From: Actinomycetes bacterium
GTDB lineage: Bacteria; Actinomycetota; Acidimicrobiia; Acidimicrobiales; JAMCPL01
Assembly (NCBI GenBank): GCA_021846725.1
Contig: JAJZWK010000017.1
Location: forward strand, 1-20,171
Length of the DNA stretch: 20,171 nucleotides
Direction of reading: 5' to 3'
The position numbers and the translations under genes are program-made. Each line of letters begins with the position of its first letter. The first letter of the stretch is position 1. Below are positions 1 to 7,336 of this stretch, one piece after another. The notes under the pieces were generated by a model. That model was not told the DNA's origin. It saw only the letters and a list, made by a program, of their open reading frames with translations, and ran no database searches.

Positions 1-85
1 AGCTGTAACCGGTAACTACGTCCAAGATGAGAAGGCCGCCAGGGGCGTCATCTGGCTGGCGATAACTATTTGCAGGACAGGCCAC
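1..85 (-). CDS. Possible 5' end of a further gene after bioF (partial, tentative)
   Basis: A reading frame different from that of bioF is open from a GTG at 85 (or an ATG at 118) to the window edge, giving at least 28 codons and ending ...GGLLILDVVTGYS. It would overlap the bioF 3' end by 20 bases, a usual distance for a coupled downstream gene. A hydrophobic strand followed by VTG is reminiscent of the strand leading into the P-loop of dethiobiotin synthetase (BioD), which would suit the position after bioA and bioF, but the diagnostic GxxxxGKT would lie outside the window. This is a guess from context. The frame could be open by chance. Confidence 0.22.
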   Translation of the reverse strand, partial: MACPANSYRQPDDAPGGLLILDVVTGYS

Positions 86-1205
86 TGTAATCCCATAATC
101 CAAGCCTGTCCAATGCATTGCGCAGAGTACGTACCTGATCTATGCTGTGATCGGCAGAGAGCGATACTCTCAGTCGAGAGGTTCCAACGGGTACGGTAGG
201 TGGCCTGATTGCAGGAACCCACATACCCATTGCAAGCAATTCAGATGATGCCCTTACTGCATCCTCCTCTGGCCCTATGATTATAGGGATTATCTGGGTG
301 TCTCCTCCCAACTCGTTTACGTTACGGGCAAGAGCACTCCGCAACCTATCCCCCTCAGAGGATCTGTATACTCTGATAGCTGCTAGAGCTGCAGAAGCTA
401 CTACCGGTGAAAGTGCGGTAGAAAATATATATGAACGTGCAACATTCTCCAAAAGCTGGATGAATAATGAAGGTCCTGCCACTACCCCGCCCTGGGCACC
501 TAGAGTCTTGGAGAGGGTACCTACGCGCAAGACAGCTACCCCCTCCAAAAGGCTCCCTGGATCAGGCCCTATGACATAATGTGCCTCATCTAACACGAGC
601 AAAGCATCATAGCGTCTGCACAGAGCGGCGAGTTCAGCCACTGGCGCAGTATCGCCATCCATGGAAAACACGAGGTCGCTGACTATCATGGACATTCCAT
701 GCCAGCCAGACAGAATTGAATCCAAATGCTCCATGTCTAAATGACGATACACTGCTACACGAGCACGTGACAGCCTGCAGCCATCAATAATAGATGCATG
801 GTTCAGTTCATCGGAGCAAATCAACACATCATCTTCACCAAGTGATCCCAGAACTCCAATATTGGCTTGATATCCGGTAGGGAATAGAACCGATCTTTCG
901 GTACCCTTCCATGAAGCTATCTCCTCCTCCAACTCTTTATGCACTGGCCGACTACCAGTAACCAATCGTGACGCTCCGGCACCTACGCCCATACGTTCAG
1001 CCGCTTCGCTTGCAGCAGATACTACCGCCGGGTGATGACTCAGACCCAGATAATCATTTGAGGCAAATGCACATACAGGCTGGGTACAGCCCTCCAGACT
1101 ACCTACCTGCCCCACCGGCTCGAAAACCCTAGGTGCCCGCCTACGACCCAAATCAACGATCTTGGCGATCCTCTGCTCCGCTCTCTGTGACCAAATCTCG
1201 TTCAC
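66..1205 (-). CDS. bioF: 8-amino-7-oxononanoate synthase
   Basis: BioF is the PLP-dependent alpha-oxoamine synthase that condenses pimeloyl-ACP (or -CoA) with L-alanine to give 8-amino-7-oxononanoate, a cytosolic step of biotin synthesis. The 379-residue length is normal. Visible motifs are SNDYLGL (49-55), LNHASIIDG with H136, MDGD (182-185), DEAH (206-209) and the Schiff-base lysine in LSKTLGAQGG (K233). After DEAH the usual glycine-rich stretch reads YVIGPDPG, slightly shortened. The start is GTG with only a weak purine-rich stretch upstream. It lies 261 bases downstream of bioA on the same strand, so it is probably co-transcribed with bioA, although the gap could hold its own promoter. 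Its last codons and stop resemble the 3' end of ppx in a short repeated word (see the repeat entries). Other alpha-oxoamine synthases (Kbl, HemA) are less likely beside bioA. Confidence 0.93.
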   Translation of the reverse strand: MNEIWSQRAEQRIAKIVDLGRRRAPRVFEPVGQVGSLEGCTQPVCAFASNDYLGLSHHPAVVSAASEAAERMGVGAGASRLVTGSRPVHKELEEEIASWKGTERSVLFPTGYQANIGVLGSLGEDDVLICSDELNHASIIDGCRLSRARVAVYRHLDMEHLDSILSGWHGMSMIVSDLVFSMDGDTAPVAELAALCRRYDALLVLDEAHYVIGPDPGSLLEGVAVLRVGTLSKTLGAQGGVVAGPSLFIQLLENVARSYIFSTALSPVVASAALAAIRVYRSSEGDRLRSALARNVNELGGDTQIIPIIIGPEEDAVRASSELLAMGMWVPAIRPPTVPVGTSRLRVSLSADHSIDQVRTLRNALDRLGLWDYSGLSCK

Positions 1206-1466
1206 CTAATACCTACCAAACTGTTCCTCAAAATCCTGCCATTAATATTATCGCTGCACATACCCATATGACACATAAGCCCCCACTCCCTCCTGACAAC
1301 CTGTCTCGTAAATAGAGTGGCGTTACACGGTCACTTGGATCAAGGACAACAGCCGGTGGACACCCAAAGACGAGGAAAGACGTAGTAATACCAGGACAGT
1401 CATCGTATGGCTAACGGGACCCCTAACTATTTGCGAAATGGACAGCCAACTCGTCCAACGACTCTT
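1206..1466. other. bioA-bioF intergenic region
   Basis: No gene is visible in these 261 bases. The bioA-proximal end contains one copy (1436-1471) of the bioA 36-base duplication and the apparent former bioA stop codon at 1423-1425. The stretch 1302-1319 on the plus strand carries the word tgtctcgtaaatagagtg, which matches the minus strand of the ppx 3' end (7503-7520) in 17 of 18 bases. No convincing BirA or BioQ operator and no U-tract terminator was seen. Confidence 0.6.
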
Positions 1467-1542
1467 TCAACATCGAGTGACGGACTCGTGGGATAAGCGA
1501 TTCTCCAAATGGACAGCCAACTCGTCCAACGACTCTTTCAAC
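1436..1542 (-). repeat. Perfect 36-bp direct repeat duplicating the bioA 3' coding end
   Basis: Bases 1436-1471 and 1507-1542 are identical over 36 bases, offset by 71. The 1507-1542 copy is coding and gives the residues ESLDELAVH near the BioA C-terminus. The 1436-1471 copy lies after it in the direction of transcription. The current TGA stop (1467-1469) is created by the second copy being read in a shifted frame. Read in the original frame, the second copy would continue ESLDELAVHFANS and stop at TAG (1423-1425), which looks like the ancestral end. The 35-base spacer (1472-1506) encodes most of the novel tail LENRLSHESVTR. Confidence 0.9.
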
Positions 1543-2978
1543 GCCTTTACTACACGTAAAAGCTCATCCTCTGTGGTCGTAAGGGGCAATACCAATACTA
1601 CGACATCACCTAGAGGACGCAGCAATACGCCCCTCTGAACTGCTTGGGCACATACCTTACGCCCCCATTTCAAACCCTCTTTAGGCGGATTCAGTTCTAC
1701 TCCTGCCATAAGCCCCCTGCATCTTACTCCTTTCACCAATTCATGGCCACTGACGTACTCATTAAGCAACATAACAAGCTGATCGCTTCTAGCTCGTACA
1801 TTGTCGAGGACGTTCCACTTAGATATCAACTCAAGATGTTTCAGGGCAACTGCAGCACACAGTGCATTACCACCATAGGAATGGCCATGATAAAATGTCC
1901 GAGAACCGAGATCCTCACCAAGAAATTCCCTAAACACGCTCTCTGAGACAACGGTAGCAGACATAGGAAGGTATCCACCGGTAAGCCCCTTGCCTATGCA
2001 CATTATGTCTGGTCGTATACCACAGAGATCAGATGCAAACATTGCCCCCGTACGCCCAAACCCTGTAGCCACTTCATCAGCAACAAACAGCACATTCGTA
2101 TCTCTACATGCCTCCCTAAAAATCGATATATGCTCTGGGTCCGCCATCCACATACCCGATGCACCTTGTACAAGTGGTTCTACTACCGTACAGCAAAGTT
2201 GATCACCCTGTGAATGCAACACAGATAGAGCTTTGTCGAGCCAATCCTGATCATCATAACCTGGTGACCTGACAGTGCCAAACTTGAGACGATCGAAAAT
2301 CTGGGTCTCAAACCCCGAGTCTCCAAGTGACATGGAACCTACAGTGTCACCATGATAAGCATTACCCAGCACCAGAAAGCGGTCCCTACCTGACTGCCCA
2401 GAATTAATGAAATACTGGTAGGCGATCTTCAGTGCCTGTTCCACTGCACATGCCCCATCAGAGGCAAAGAGAAAGTGGGGCTGTTCTACCGGAACTACTT
2501 CCGAAAGAGCTTCTGCCAATTTAATCACCTCGGTATTGCCATTGCCGAGCATGGTCGTATGAGCTACTCTTGCCAGCTGATCTATGATAGCTTCATCAAG
2601 TTCTCTCACGCGGTGACCCAATGTATTCACCCAGAGTGATGATATTGCATCAAAATATCGTTTCCCATTCACATCTATTATTTCCCTACCCTCAGCTCTA
2701 TCCGCTATGACAGGTGAGTTATCTGGATAAGTTGCCATCTGCGTAAAACCATGCCATACGACCGCCGAATCACGCTTCACCCATTCATCCAACAGACTTG
2801 AATCAGTAGAACACAAAGCATCAGACGATCCGACAGCAGATGCCATGTTGTGACAGGTCTGATTATCCAACGCTTGGTCACCAGATGCAAAACCCGTAGA
2901 GTTATTTGGGATGGCAGCAGATGAAGTCTTCACTGGTCCGGCAGCCATTGACTCATGGATTGCTTCAAATCCATCCAC
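1467..2978 (-). CDS. bioA: Adenosylmethionine-8-amino-7-oxononanoate aminotransferase
   Basis: BioA is the PLP class III aminotransferase that converts 8-amino-7-oxononanoate to 7,8-diaminopelargonate, using S-adenosylmethionine as amino donor. Visible motifs are WHGFTQM (75-81), SDGACAVEQALKIA (173-186), YHGDTVGSMS (208-217), DEVATGFGRTG (301-311) and the PLP lysine in CIGKGLTGG (K330). At 503 codons it is longer than the usual 430-460. The first 60 or so residues are a Ser/Asn/Asp-rich extension without family likeness, and the family core starts near DEWVKRD (64). The ATG at 2978 overlaps the acetyltransferase gene by 49 bases. ATGs at 2948 (overlap 19) and 2846 (459 residues) are alternatives, and none has a clear Shine-Dalgarno. 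The C-terminal 13 residues come from a duplication that replaced the likely ancestral end. Confidence 0.92.
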   Translation of the reverse strand: MDGFEAIHESMAAGPVKTSSAAIPNNSTGFASGDQALDNQTCHNMASAVGSSDALCSTDSSLLDEWVKRDSAVVWHGFTQMATYPDNSPVIADRAEGREIIDVNGKRYFDAISSLWVNTLGHRVRELDEAIIDQLARVAHTTMLGNGNTEVIKLAEALSEVVPVEQPHFLFASDGACAVEQALKIAYQYFINSGQSGRDRFLVLGNAYHGDTVGSMSLGDSGFETQIFDRLKFGTVRSPGYDDQDWLDKALSVLHSQGDQLCCTVVEPLVQGASGMWMADPEHISIFREACRDTNVLFVADEVATGFGRTGAMFASDLCGIRPDIMCIGKGLTGGYLPMSATVVSESVFREFLGEDLGSRTFYHGHSYGGNALCAAVALKHLELISKWNVLDNVRARSDQLVMLLNEYVSGHELVKGVRCRGLMAGVELNPPKEGLKWGRKVCAQAVQRGVLLRPLGDVVVLVLPLTTTEDELLRVVKALKESLDELAVHLENRLSHESVTRC

Positions 2979-3556
2979 TCTTCAGCTGTAACAGCATACC
3001 GGACATGATCCTCCCAGACTCCATTTATCTCCAAAAATCGTACAGCTGTCCCTTCGTTCCTCAGCATAAGCTTTTCCGCTACCCTCCTGCTGGACAGGTT
3101 GCGCGGAACTATGGCAATCTCTACCCTGTGCAAGCCAAGTACTTCAAATGCAAACTGAATAGCCACACAAGCGGCTTCAGGTATGAGACCCTGACCAGCA
3201 AACTTCTGATCTATCCAGTAGCCAACGTATCCACTCTGAAATGGCCACCTCTGGATAGATGCAATAGTTACCTCACCTATAAAGGTATCTTCCAGAAATA
3301 CGCCAAATGCATAACCTGTACCCTGTTGGTTCTCTCTCTGTACTGTAGACAAGCGCGCACGATAACTCTGCCAATCATCTGCCGGAATCATAGCCCTGGC
3401 AGGCCTTGGCTCCCATGGTACCAACCAATCCCTACAGCGAATACGAACCTCTCGCCAGGCGTCATAATCACTGTCTACGAGCTGACGGAGTAACACTCTT
3501 CTCCCTCTGAGGTACAACCGGTTATCCGCCGGTACATTGGATCCAGCTAATTCCAT
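2930..3556 (-). CDS. GNAT N-acetyltransferase, RimJ/RimL-like
   Basis: This 208-residue protein is a GCN5-related acetyltransferase of the RimJ/RimL (Acetyltransf_3) kind, which transfers acetyl from acetyl-CoA to a protein N-terminus or a small amine. The order fits the family: LRGRRVLLRQLVDSDYDAW (16-34), the WEPRP segment found in actinobacterial RimJ homologues, GYWIDQKFAGQGLIPEA carrying the acetyl-CoA loop (KFAGQG), then LGLHRVEIAIVPRNLSSRRVAEKL and GTAVRFLEINGVWEDHVRYAV near the C-terminus. The substrate cannot be read from sequence. It is the first gene of a minus-strand run with bioA and overlaps bioA, so the two are probably co-transcribed. That does not show a role in biotin metabolism. 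A perfect TATAAT on the minus strand (3623-3628) lies 66 bases before its start. Confidence 0.88.
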   Translation of the reverse strand: MELAGSNVPADNRLYLRGRRVLLRQLVDSDYDAWREVRIRCRDWLVPWEPRPARAMIPADDWQSYRARLSTVQRENQQGTGYAFGVFLEDTFIGEVTIASIQRWPFQSGYVGYWIDQKFAGQGLIPEAACVAIQFAFEVLGLHRVEIAIVPRNLSSRRVAEKLMLRNEGTAVRFLEINGVWEDHVRYAVTAEEWMDLKQSMSQWLPDQ

Positions 3557-3616
3557 AACTCATACCGCTGTTGTAATAATGCATGTCTGCTATTTCCACC
3601 CATATAAAGATCATCG

Positions 3617-3631
3617 CCCATAATTATAGGG
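3617..3631. promoter_or_regulatory. AT-rich dyad with minus-strand TATAAT in the divergent promoter region
   Basis: The sequence CCCATAATTATAGGG contains the 8-base palindrome ATAATTAT flanked by CCC and (after one extra A) GGG. Read on the minus strand it contains a perfect -10 hexamer TATAAT (3628-3623) pointing towards the acetyltransferase-bioA genes, although no good -35 was found 15-19 bases upstream. It lies in the 117-base gap between divergent transcription units, so it could be a promoter for the biotin side, an operator for both sides, or both. Confidence 0.4.
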
Positions 3632-3659
3632 AAATGCAAGACAAACATACCTCCAGTAA

Positions 3660-3665
3660 GATAAT
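3660..3665 (+). promoter_or_regulatory. -10-like GATAAT, leaderless promoter of the glycan cluster
   Basis: GATAAT matches TATAAT in five of six bases and ends 8 bases before the GTG at 3674. Transcription would start at or within a base or two of the start codon, and no Shine-Dalgarno is present, so a leaderless mRNA is likely. The same spacing is seen at surA and eno. No recognisable -35 precedes it. Confidence 0.45.
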
Positions 3666-3673
3666 CTGCAGAT

Positions 3674-4366
3674 GTGAGCAATAAAAAGTTATCAGAATTG
3701 ATACATCACGCCGGTAGTCATCTGCTGGCCAGCACTATATACCGCAAGATAGTTGTAGACCAGTTTCATTGGCTATACTACAACTCTCCAGAAACATGGC
3801 TGACTACCAGTTGGATGGGTGTCCCTACACAAAAGTGCCCGCTTGATATGTGGATATACCAGGAGATAATTTTCAAGACAAAACCGGATCTGCTCGTCGA
3901 AACTGGAACAGCTTACGGCGGAAGTGCGCTCTTCTTTGCCACTTTCATGGATACAATCGGACATGGGCATGTAGTCACCGTAGATGTGTTGGATGTTCCT
4001 GGTCGGCCACAGCATCCAAGAATCACATACCTGATCGGCTCATCCACCTCCGAAGAGAGTGTGGCAACCATTCGTCAAATGGCTGAAAACGCTGATAGCA
4101 TCATGGTAATACTGGATTCTGACCACTCAAGGGATCATGTAGCAAAAGAATTACTCCTCTACTGTGATCTGGTGACTCCCGGCAATTATCTTGTAGTAGA
4201 GGATTCAAATGTAAACGGCCACCCGGTGAACAGGACTCATGGACCCGGTCCTATGGAGGCGTTGGAGGAATTCCTCGCCACCAACAGTGACTTCTCCATC
4301 GACAGTTACCAAGAGCGTTATATGATGACCTTCAATCCGAAAGGATACCTAAAGCGTGCAGAATAA
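3674..4366 (+). CDS. CmcI-like methyltransferase (cephalosporin hydroxylase / rhamnosyl O-methyltransferase family)
   Basis: The 230-residue protein matches the CmcI/rhamnosyl O-methyltransferase family, class I SAM-dependent enzymes that methylate hydroxyls on sugars or small molecules, often with a bound divalent metal. The SAM-binding loop is LLVETGTAYGGSA (73-85), with an acidic residue at the next strand end (VTVDV, D104). The acidic motifs LDSDHS (147-152) and VEDSNVNGHPV (175-185) correspond to the usual metal/catalytic region. No signal peptide or membrane segment is visible, so it is cytosolic. The start is GTG with a -10-like hexamer 8 bases upstream. It overlaps the next gene by 11 bases. 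Context with two glycosyltransferase modules suggests that it O-methylates a sugar in a surface glycan, for example a deoxyhexose. The older name cephalosporin hydroxylase should not be taken as its function. Confidence 0.85.
   Translation: MSNKKLSELIHHAGSHLLASTIYRKIVVDQFHWLYYNSPETWLTTSWMGVPTQKCPLDMWIYQEIIFKTKPDLLVETGTAYGGSALFFATFMDTIGHGHVVTVDVLDVPGRPQHPRITYLIGSSTSEESVATIRQMAENADSIMVILDSDHSRDHVAKELLLYCDLVTPGNYLVVEDSNVNGHPVNRTHGPGPMEALEEFLATNSDFSIDSYQERYMMTFNPKGYLKRAE
4340..4345 (+). promoter_or_regulatory. Shine-Dalgarno AAAGGA for the GT2 gene
   Basis: AAAGGA lies inside the end of the upstream gene, 10 bases before the GTG at 4356. It supports that GTG as the start of the glycosyltransferase rather than the ATG at 4386. 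Confidence 0.5.
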
Positions 4367-5315
4367 GCCACTCGATCAACCAGAGATGTCCCCAGCGCAA
4401 AGCAACTCCCCAAAGAGCATACGCGTACAAATCGTCCTGTACGATACAAATCTCTCCACGCTGCATAGCTGTATAGAAAGCATATCTGTCGCTCTGCACA
4501 ATGCAGCAATAAAAAATATAATCTGCAACCCATCTATCGTAATCGGTGACTGTTCTGCAGGTACGTTATTCTCCGATGACACATTGGAGCAGTTCAAGAA
4601 CTACACTTCCTCAATGGAAGTACGGCTGGATGATTATATACACTTCGGCAAGAACCTGGGATTCGGTGGTGGTCACAACAAGCTAGTCTTGAAAGCAGAA
4701 GAAGACCTGTGCCTTATACTGAATCCAGATACCTATTCCAGTCCGCAGCTAATTACCGAAATGGTGCCGGTCTTTGATGACCCTACTATCGGTATAGTGG
4801 ATGCCAAGCAACTACCATTGGAGCACCCAAAATCCTATGACCCCGTAACGATGGAGACCAGCTGGGCATTGGGCGCATGCCTGATGATCAGGACATCCAT
4901 CATGCATGAGTTGGGAGGATTCGATGATAAATCCTTCTTCTTGTACTGCGAAGATGTAGATCTGTCATGGCGTACCAAGTTGCTTGGCTGGAGAGTAGTC
5001 CACTGGCCACATGCAAAGATATTCCACGACAAATATCTTGATGAAGATGGAGTATTCATACCAGCGGCCAGCGAACCAGAGTATTCAGCAGAGTCAAGCT
5101 TGCTACTGGCTTACAAGTATTCCAGAGATGATATCGTCGACAAAATGATAGATGCGTTTTTACATTCTCCGGCACGTTTTCATCAAAAAGCCGTAGATGC
5201 CTTCCATCGGCGCCAACGTGATGGCACGCTTCCAGCTCGCTTGGATGCAGAGCATCGAGTAGGACAATTTATAGGATTCGATTTTGCTGAGCACCGTTTT
5301 TCCTATGCAGACTGA
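4356..5315 (+). CDS. Glycosyltransferase family 2 (rhamnosyltransferase-like)
   Basis: This 319-residue GT-A fold glycosyltransferase transfers a nucleotide-activated sugar to a growing glycan on the cytosolic face of the membrane. Visible are the N-terminal strand IRVQIVLYDT (22-31), FGKNLGFGGGHNKL (97-110), the DXD-equivalent NPDT (123-126), the acceptor-side region WALGACLMIRTS (170-181), GGFDD (187-191) and YCEDVDLSWR (197-206) with the likely catalytic base, followed by HDKY (224-227). This pattern resembles WbbL-type rhamnosyltransferases. Donor and acceptor cannot be proven. There is no membrane segment. It starts at a GTG overlapping the upstream gene by 11 bases with AAAGGA in front, and it overlaps the next gene by 11 bases, so all three are likely translationally coupled. 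Confidence 0.9.
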   Translation: MQNKPLDQPEMSPAQSNSPKSIRVQIVLYDTNLSTLHSCIESISVALHNAAIKNIICNPSIVIGDCSAGTLFSDDTLEQFKNYTSSMEVRLDDYIHFGKNLGFGGGHNKLVLKAEEDLCLILNPDTYSSPQLITEMVPVFDDPTIGIVDAKQLPLEHPKSYDPVTMETSWALGACLMIRTSIMHELGGFDDKSFFLYCEDVDLSWRTKLLGWRVVHWPHAKIFHDKYLDEDGVFIPAASEPEYSAESSLLLAYKYSRDDIVDKMIDAFLHSPARFHQKAVDAFHRRQRDGTLPARLDAEHRVGQFIGFDFAEHRFSYAD

Positions 5316-7263
5316 CGGATACAAATATCAATTTCAATATACTGAGGATTCTCTCTACGCACAGGTAATGCGACTGGCCGAGAAATATCTCCCTGTACCC
5401 AGTTCTGATGATGAACTCATAATAGATATAGGATGCGGATGGGGTGCTGTAGCGGAACAGTGCAGACAACTTGGATTTACTTATCTGGGATGTGATCTCA
5501 TCCCAGAAGGGTTAGACAACCTCAAGCAACGTGGATTTGAAAGCATGATTGTAGATATATCTGATATAGATGCTTTTATCAGCGCTCTCAAACAGCAGAT
5601 CGGTAGCCGTCAAGTAGCAGCCTTTCTTATGCTGGACGTCTTGGAGCACTTGGTAAATGGGGACAAGCTGGTAGCTGCTTTGTCAGACCTAGCGAAAGAA
5701 TATGGTGATGCACGCATTATCATGAGTGTACCAAACATAGCACACTACGAACTAGCCGCCAAACTCCTTATGGGCAGGTTTGACATCACACCTACCGGAT
5801 TACTGGACCAGACGCACGTAGTCTTCTATACCAGTGAACGATTGACCGCCACTATGAGTGCAGCAGGTTGGAGGGAAATAGCCAAGGATGATTACATAAT
5901 GTACGAATCCGATCAACGTTTCCCCGCTTTGGCGCCCACTCTCGCTCCAAATACCCCTCTAAGAAAATTTTTGGTAAACATACGAGATACCGCCGACGAC
6001 TATGCATTCGTAAACCAATTCGTCAGAATTTATGCCCCTGACGATAGTGGCAATACAATCAAAGGAACAATCGACAACAAGCCAGTAATCGACAAGAAAT
6101 ACTTTGCAAACCAGACATTCGCATCCGTGCTGGTACGTACTACCGGATCACGCATAGGTACTCTGCACGACACTCTACTCTCACTGGCGGCTCAAACTGA
6201 CCAAGATTTCGAGGTATTGCTTTTATGCCACAATGTCCCCTCAAATACCTTTGACGTGATATGCGAGTTGATAAACTCCTTCCCGACAAGTTTCTCTTCT
6301 CGCATCAATATAGTACAGGTTTCCGGTGGTGGACGTAGCAGACCATTAAATGTCGGCACCAGGCTGGCAAAGGGCAAATACACAATCATCCTTGATGATG
6401 ACGACCTGGCGTTTGGGTGCTGGATAGAGGAGTTTCACAAGCTCGCTGATCATTGGCCGGGGCAAGTCCTCCGTCTCGGTGTAGCTGTGCAACACCTGGA
6501 GGACCAGCCCGGCCCGGGAGAATACCCATCATACCACACAATCAGTAGGCCATATTGTCCTTATCCAAAAAAATTCGATCTTCTGTCTCATCTGCACGAG
6601 AACCGAACTCCGCCATGTGCTCTAGCATATCCAACTTCTCTCTTCCAGTATCTCGGAATAGAGTTTGGTGAAGATTTACCCGTCCTCGAAGACTGGGACG
6701 TATTGGTTCGTGCAACTCAACTCTGTGGGGTAGCAAATACTACAAAGGTGTGTTCTCTGTATCGCCAATGGAAAAGTGGCGACCAATCTACCGCTGTACA
6801 CTCACCTGTAGAGTGGATGGATACGCGAAAAAAAATATTGTCCACTATAGAGTCACTACCAATCCTCCTGCCTCCCAAATACATAAACAACATACGCAAG
6901 ATAAACGACTTGGAACAAGTAGTTAAATCTCTTCACGCAGAGAGATCACGACTCATGGCCAGTCTGTCCAGGATACAGATGAATGACGATGGTGGGACTT
7001 CATCGGCAGATCCTCATACTGCTGCTCTCATCGCCTCTGCAGCTGCCAATCTCGATGCCAGGCAAAAAGAGCGCGAACAGTTGGAAAACTCTCCTGGCAA
7101 TACGCCTCAACACATTGGCTATGAATCGTGGCTCGAGGTTGCAAGTGTATTTGCTGCTGAGTTGATCCAAATAAAATCCTCCAAAGGATGGAAACTGACA
7201 GAGCCACTACGTGCTGCAGGAAGGTGGGTAAGACGATTGACCGGTAATTTGCCTCGTGAATGA
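5305..7263 (+). CDS. Bifunctional SAM methyltransferase - glycosyltransferase fusion
   Basis: Two enzyme domains in one chain of 652 residues from the ATG at 5305. Residues 10-200 form a class I SAM methyltransferase (Methyltransf_23 type) with IDIGCGWG (40-47), CDLIPEGL and LMLDVLEH (108-115). Residues 265-510 form a GT-A glycosyltransferase with SVLVRTTGSR, SGGGRSRPLNVG, the metal-binding ILDDDD (362-367) and EDWD (462-465). A charged helical, probably coiled-coil stretch (about 530-560) and a disordered linker lead to SKGWKLTEPLR (626-636), a tail often seen at the end of polysaccharide enzymes. No transmembrane segment is visible. The ATG overlaps the upstream stop by 11 bases. A TTG at 5284 with AGGA 7 bases before it is the alternative start (659 residues). 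The protein probably adds and methylates, or caps, a sugar of the same glycan as its neighbours. Confidence 0.85.
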   Translation: MQTDGYKYQFQYTEDSLYAQVMRLAEKYLPVPSSDDELIIDIGCGWGAVAEQCRQLGFTYLGCDLIPEGLDNLKQRGFESMIVDISDIDAFISALKQQIGSRQVAAFLMLDVLEHLVNGDKLVAALSDLAKEYGDARIIMSVPNIAHYELAAKLLMGRFDITPTGLLDQTHVVFYTSERLTATMSAAGWREIAKDDYIMYESDQRFPALAPTLAPNTPLRKFLVNIRDTADDYAFVNQFVRIYAPDDSGNTIKGTIDNKPVIDKKYFANQTFASVLVRTTGSRIGTLHDTLLSLAAQTDQDFEVLLLCHNVPSNTFDVICELINSFPTSFSSRINIVQVSGGGRSRPLNVGTRLAKGKYTIILDDDDLAFGCWIEEFHKLADHWPGQVLRLGVAVQHLEDQPGPGEYPSYHTISRPYCPYPKKFDLLSHLHENRTPPCALAYPTSLFQYLGIEFGEDLPVLEDWDVLVRATQLCGVANTTKVCSLYRQWKSGDQSTAVHSPVEWMDTRKKILSTIESLPILLPPKYINNIRKINDLEQVVKSLHAERSRLMASLSRIQMNDDGGTSSADPHTAALIASAAANLDARQKEREQLENSPGNTPQHIGYESWLEVASVFAAELIQIKSSKGWKLTEPLRAAGRWVRRLTGNLPRE

Positions 7264-7336
7264 CCTTAATTGTTACCGTCCAGATAGCACCTCCTCTTAT
7301 CGTACTATGTAATTCTTCGTCTCCCTAGACTCACTG

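Noticed and set aside
277..579. A 100-codon open frame on the plus strand inside bioF
   Set aside because: It is antisense to conserved BioF coding sequence and has no features of its own.
1321..1340. Imperfect dyad GTTACACGGTCAC upstream of bioF as a BioQ-like biotin operator
   Set aside because: It matches the published TGAAC-N3-GTTAC style only partly, and bioF is not the first gene of the unit. No BirA box was found either.
1430..1545. Frameshift sequencing error at the bioA end
   Set aside because: The altered end is explained by a complete 36-base second copy with a 35-base spacer, not by a single-base slip. Misassembly remains possible and is noted in the finding.
2906..3493. A 195-codon open frame on the plus strand opposite the acetyltransferase
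   Set aside because: The minus-strand protein has clear GNAT motifs. The plus-strand translation has no motif or plausible start context.
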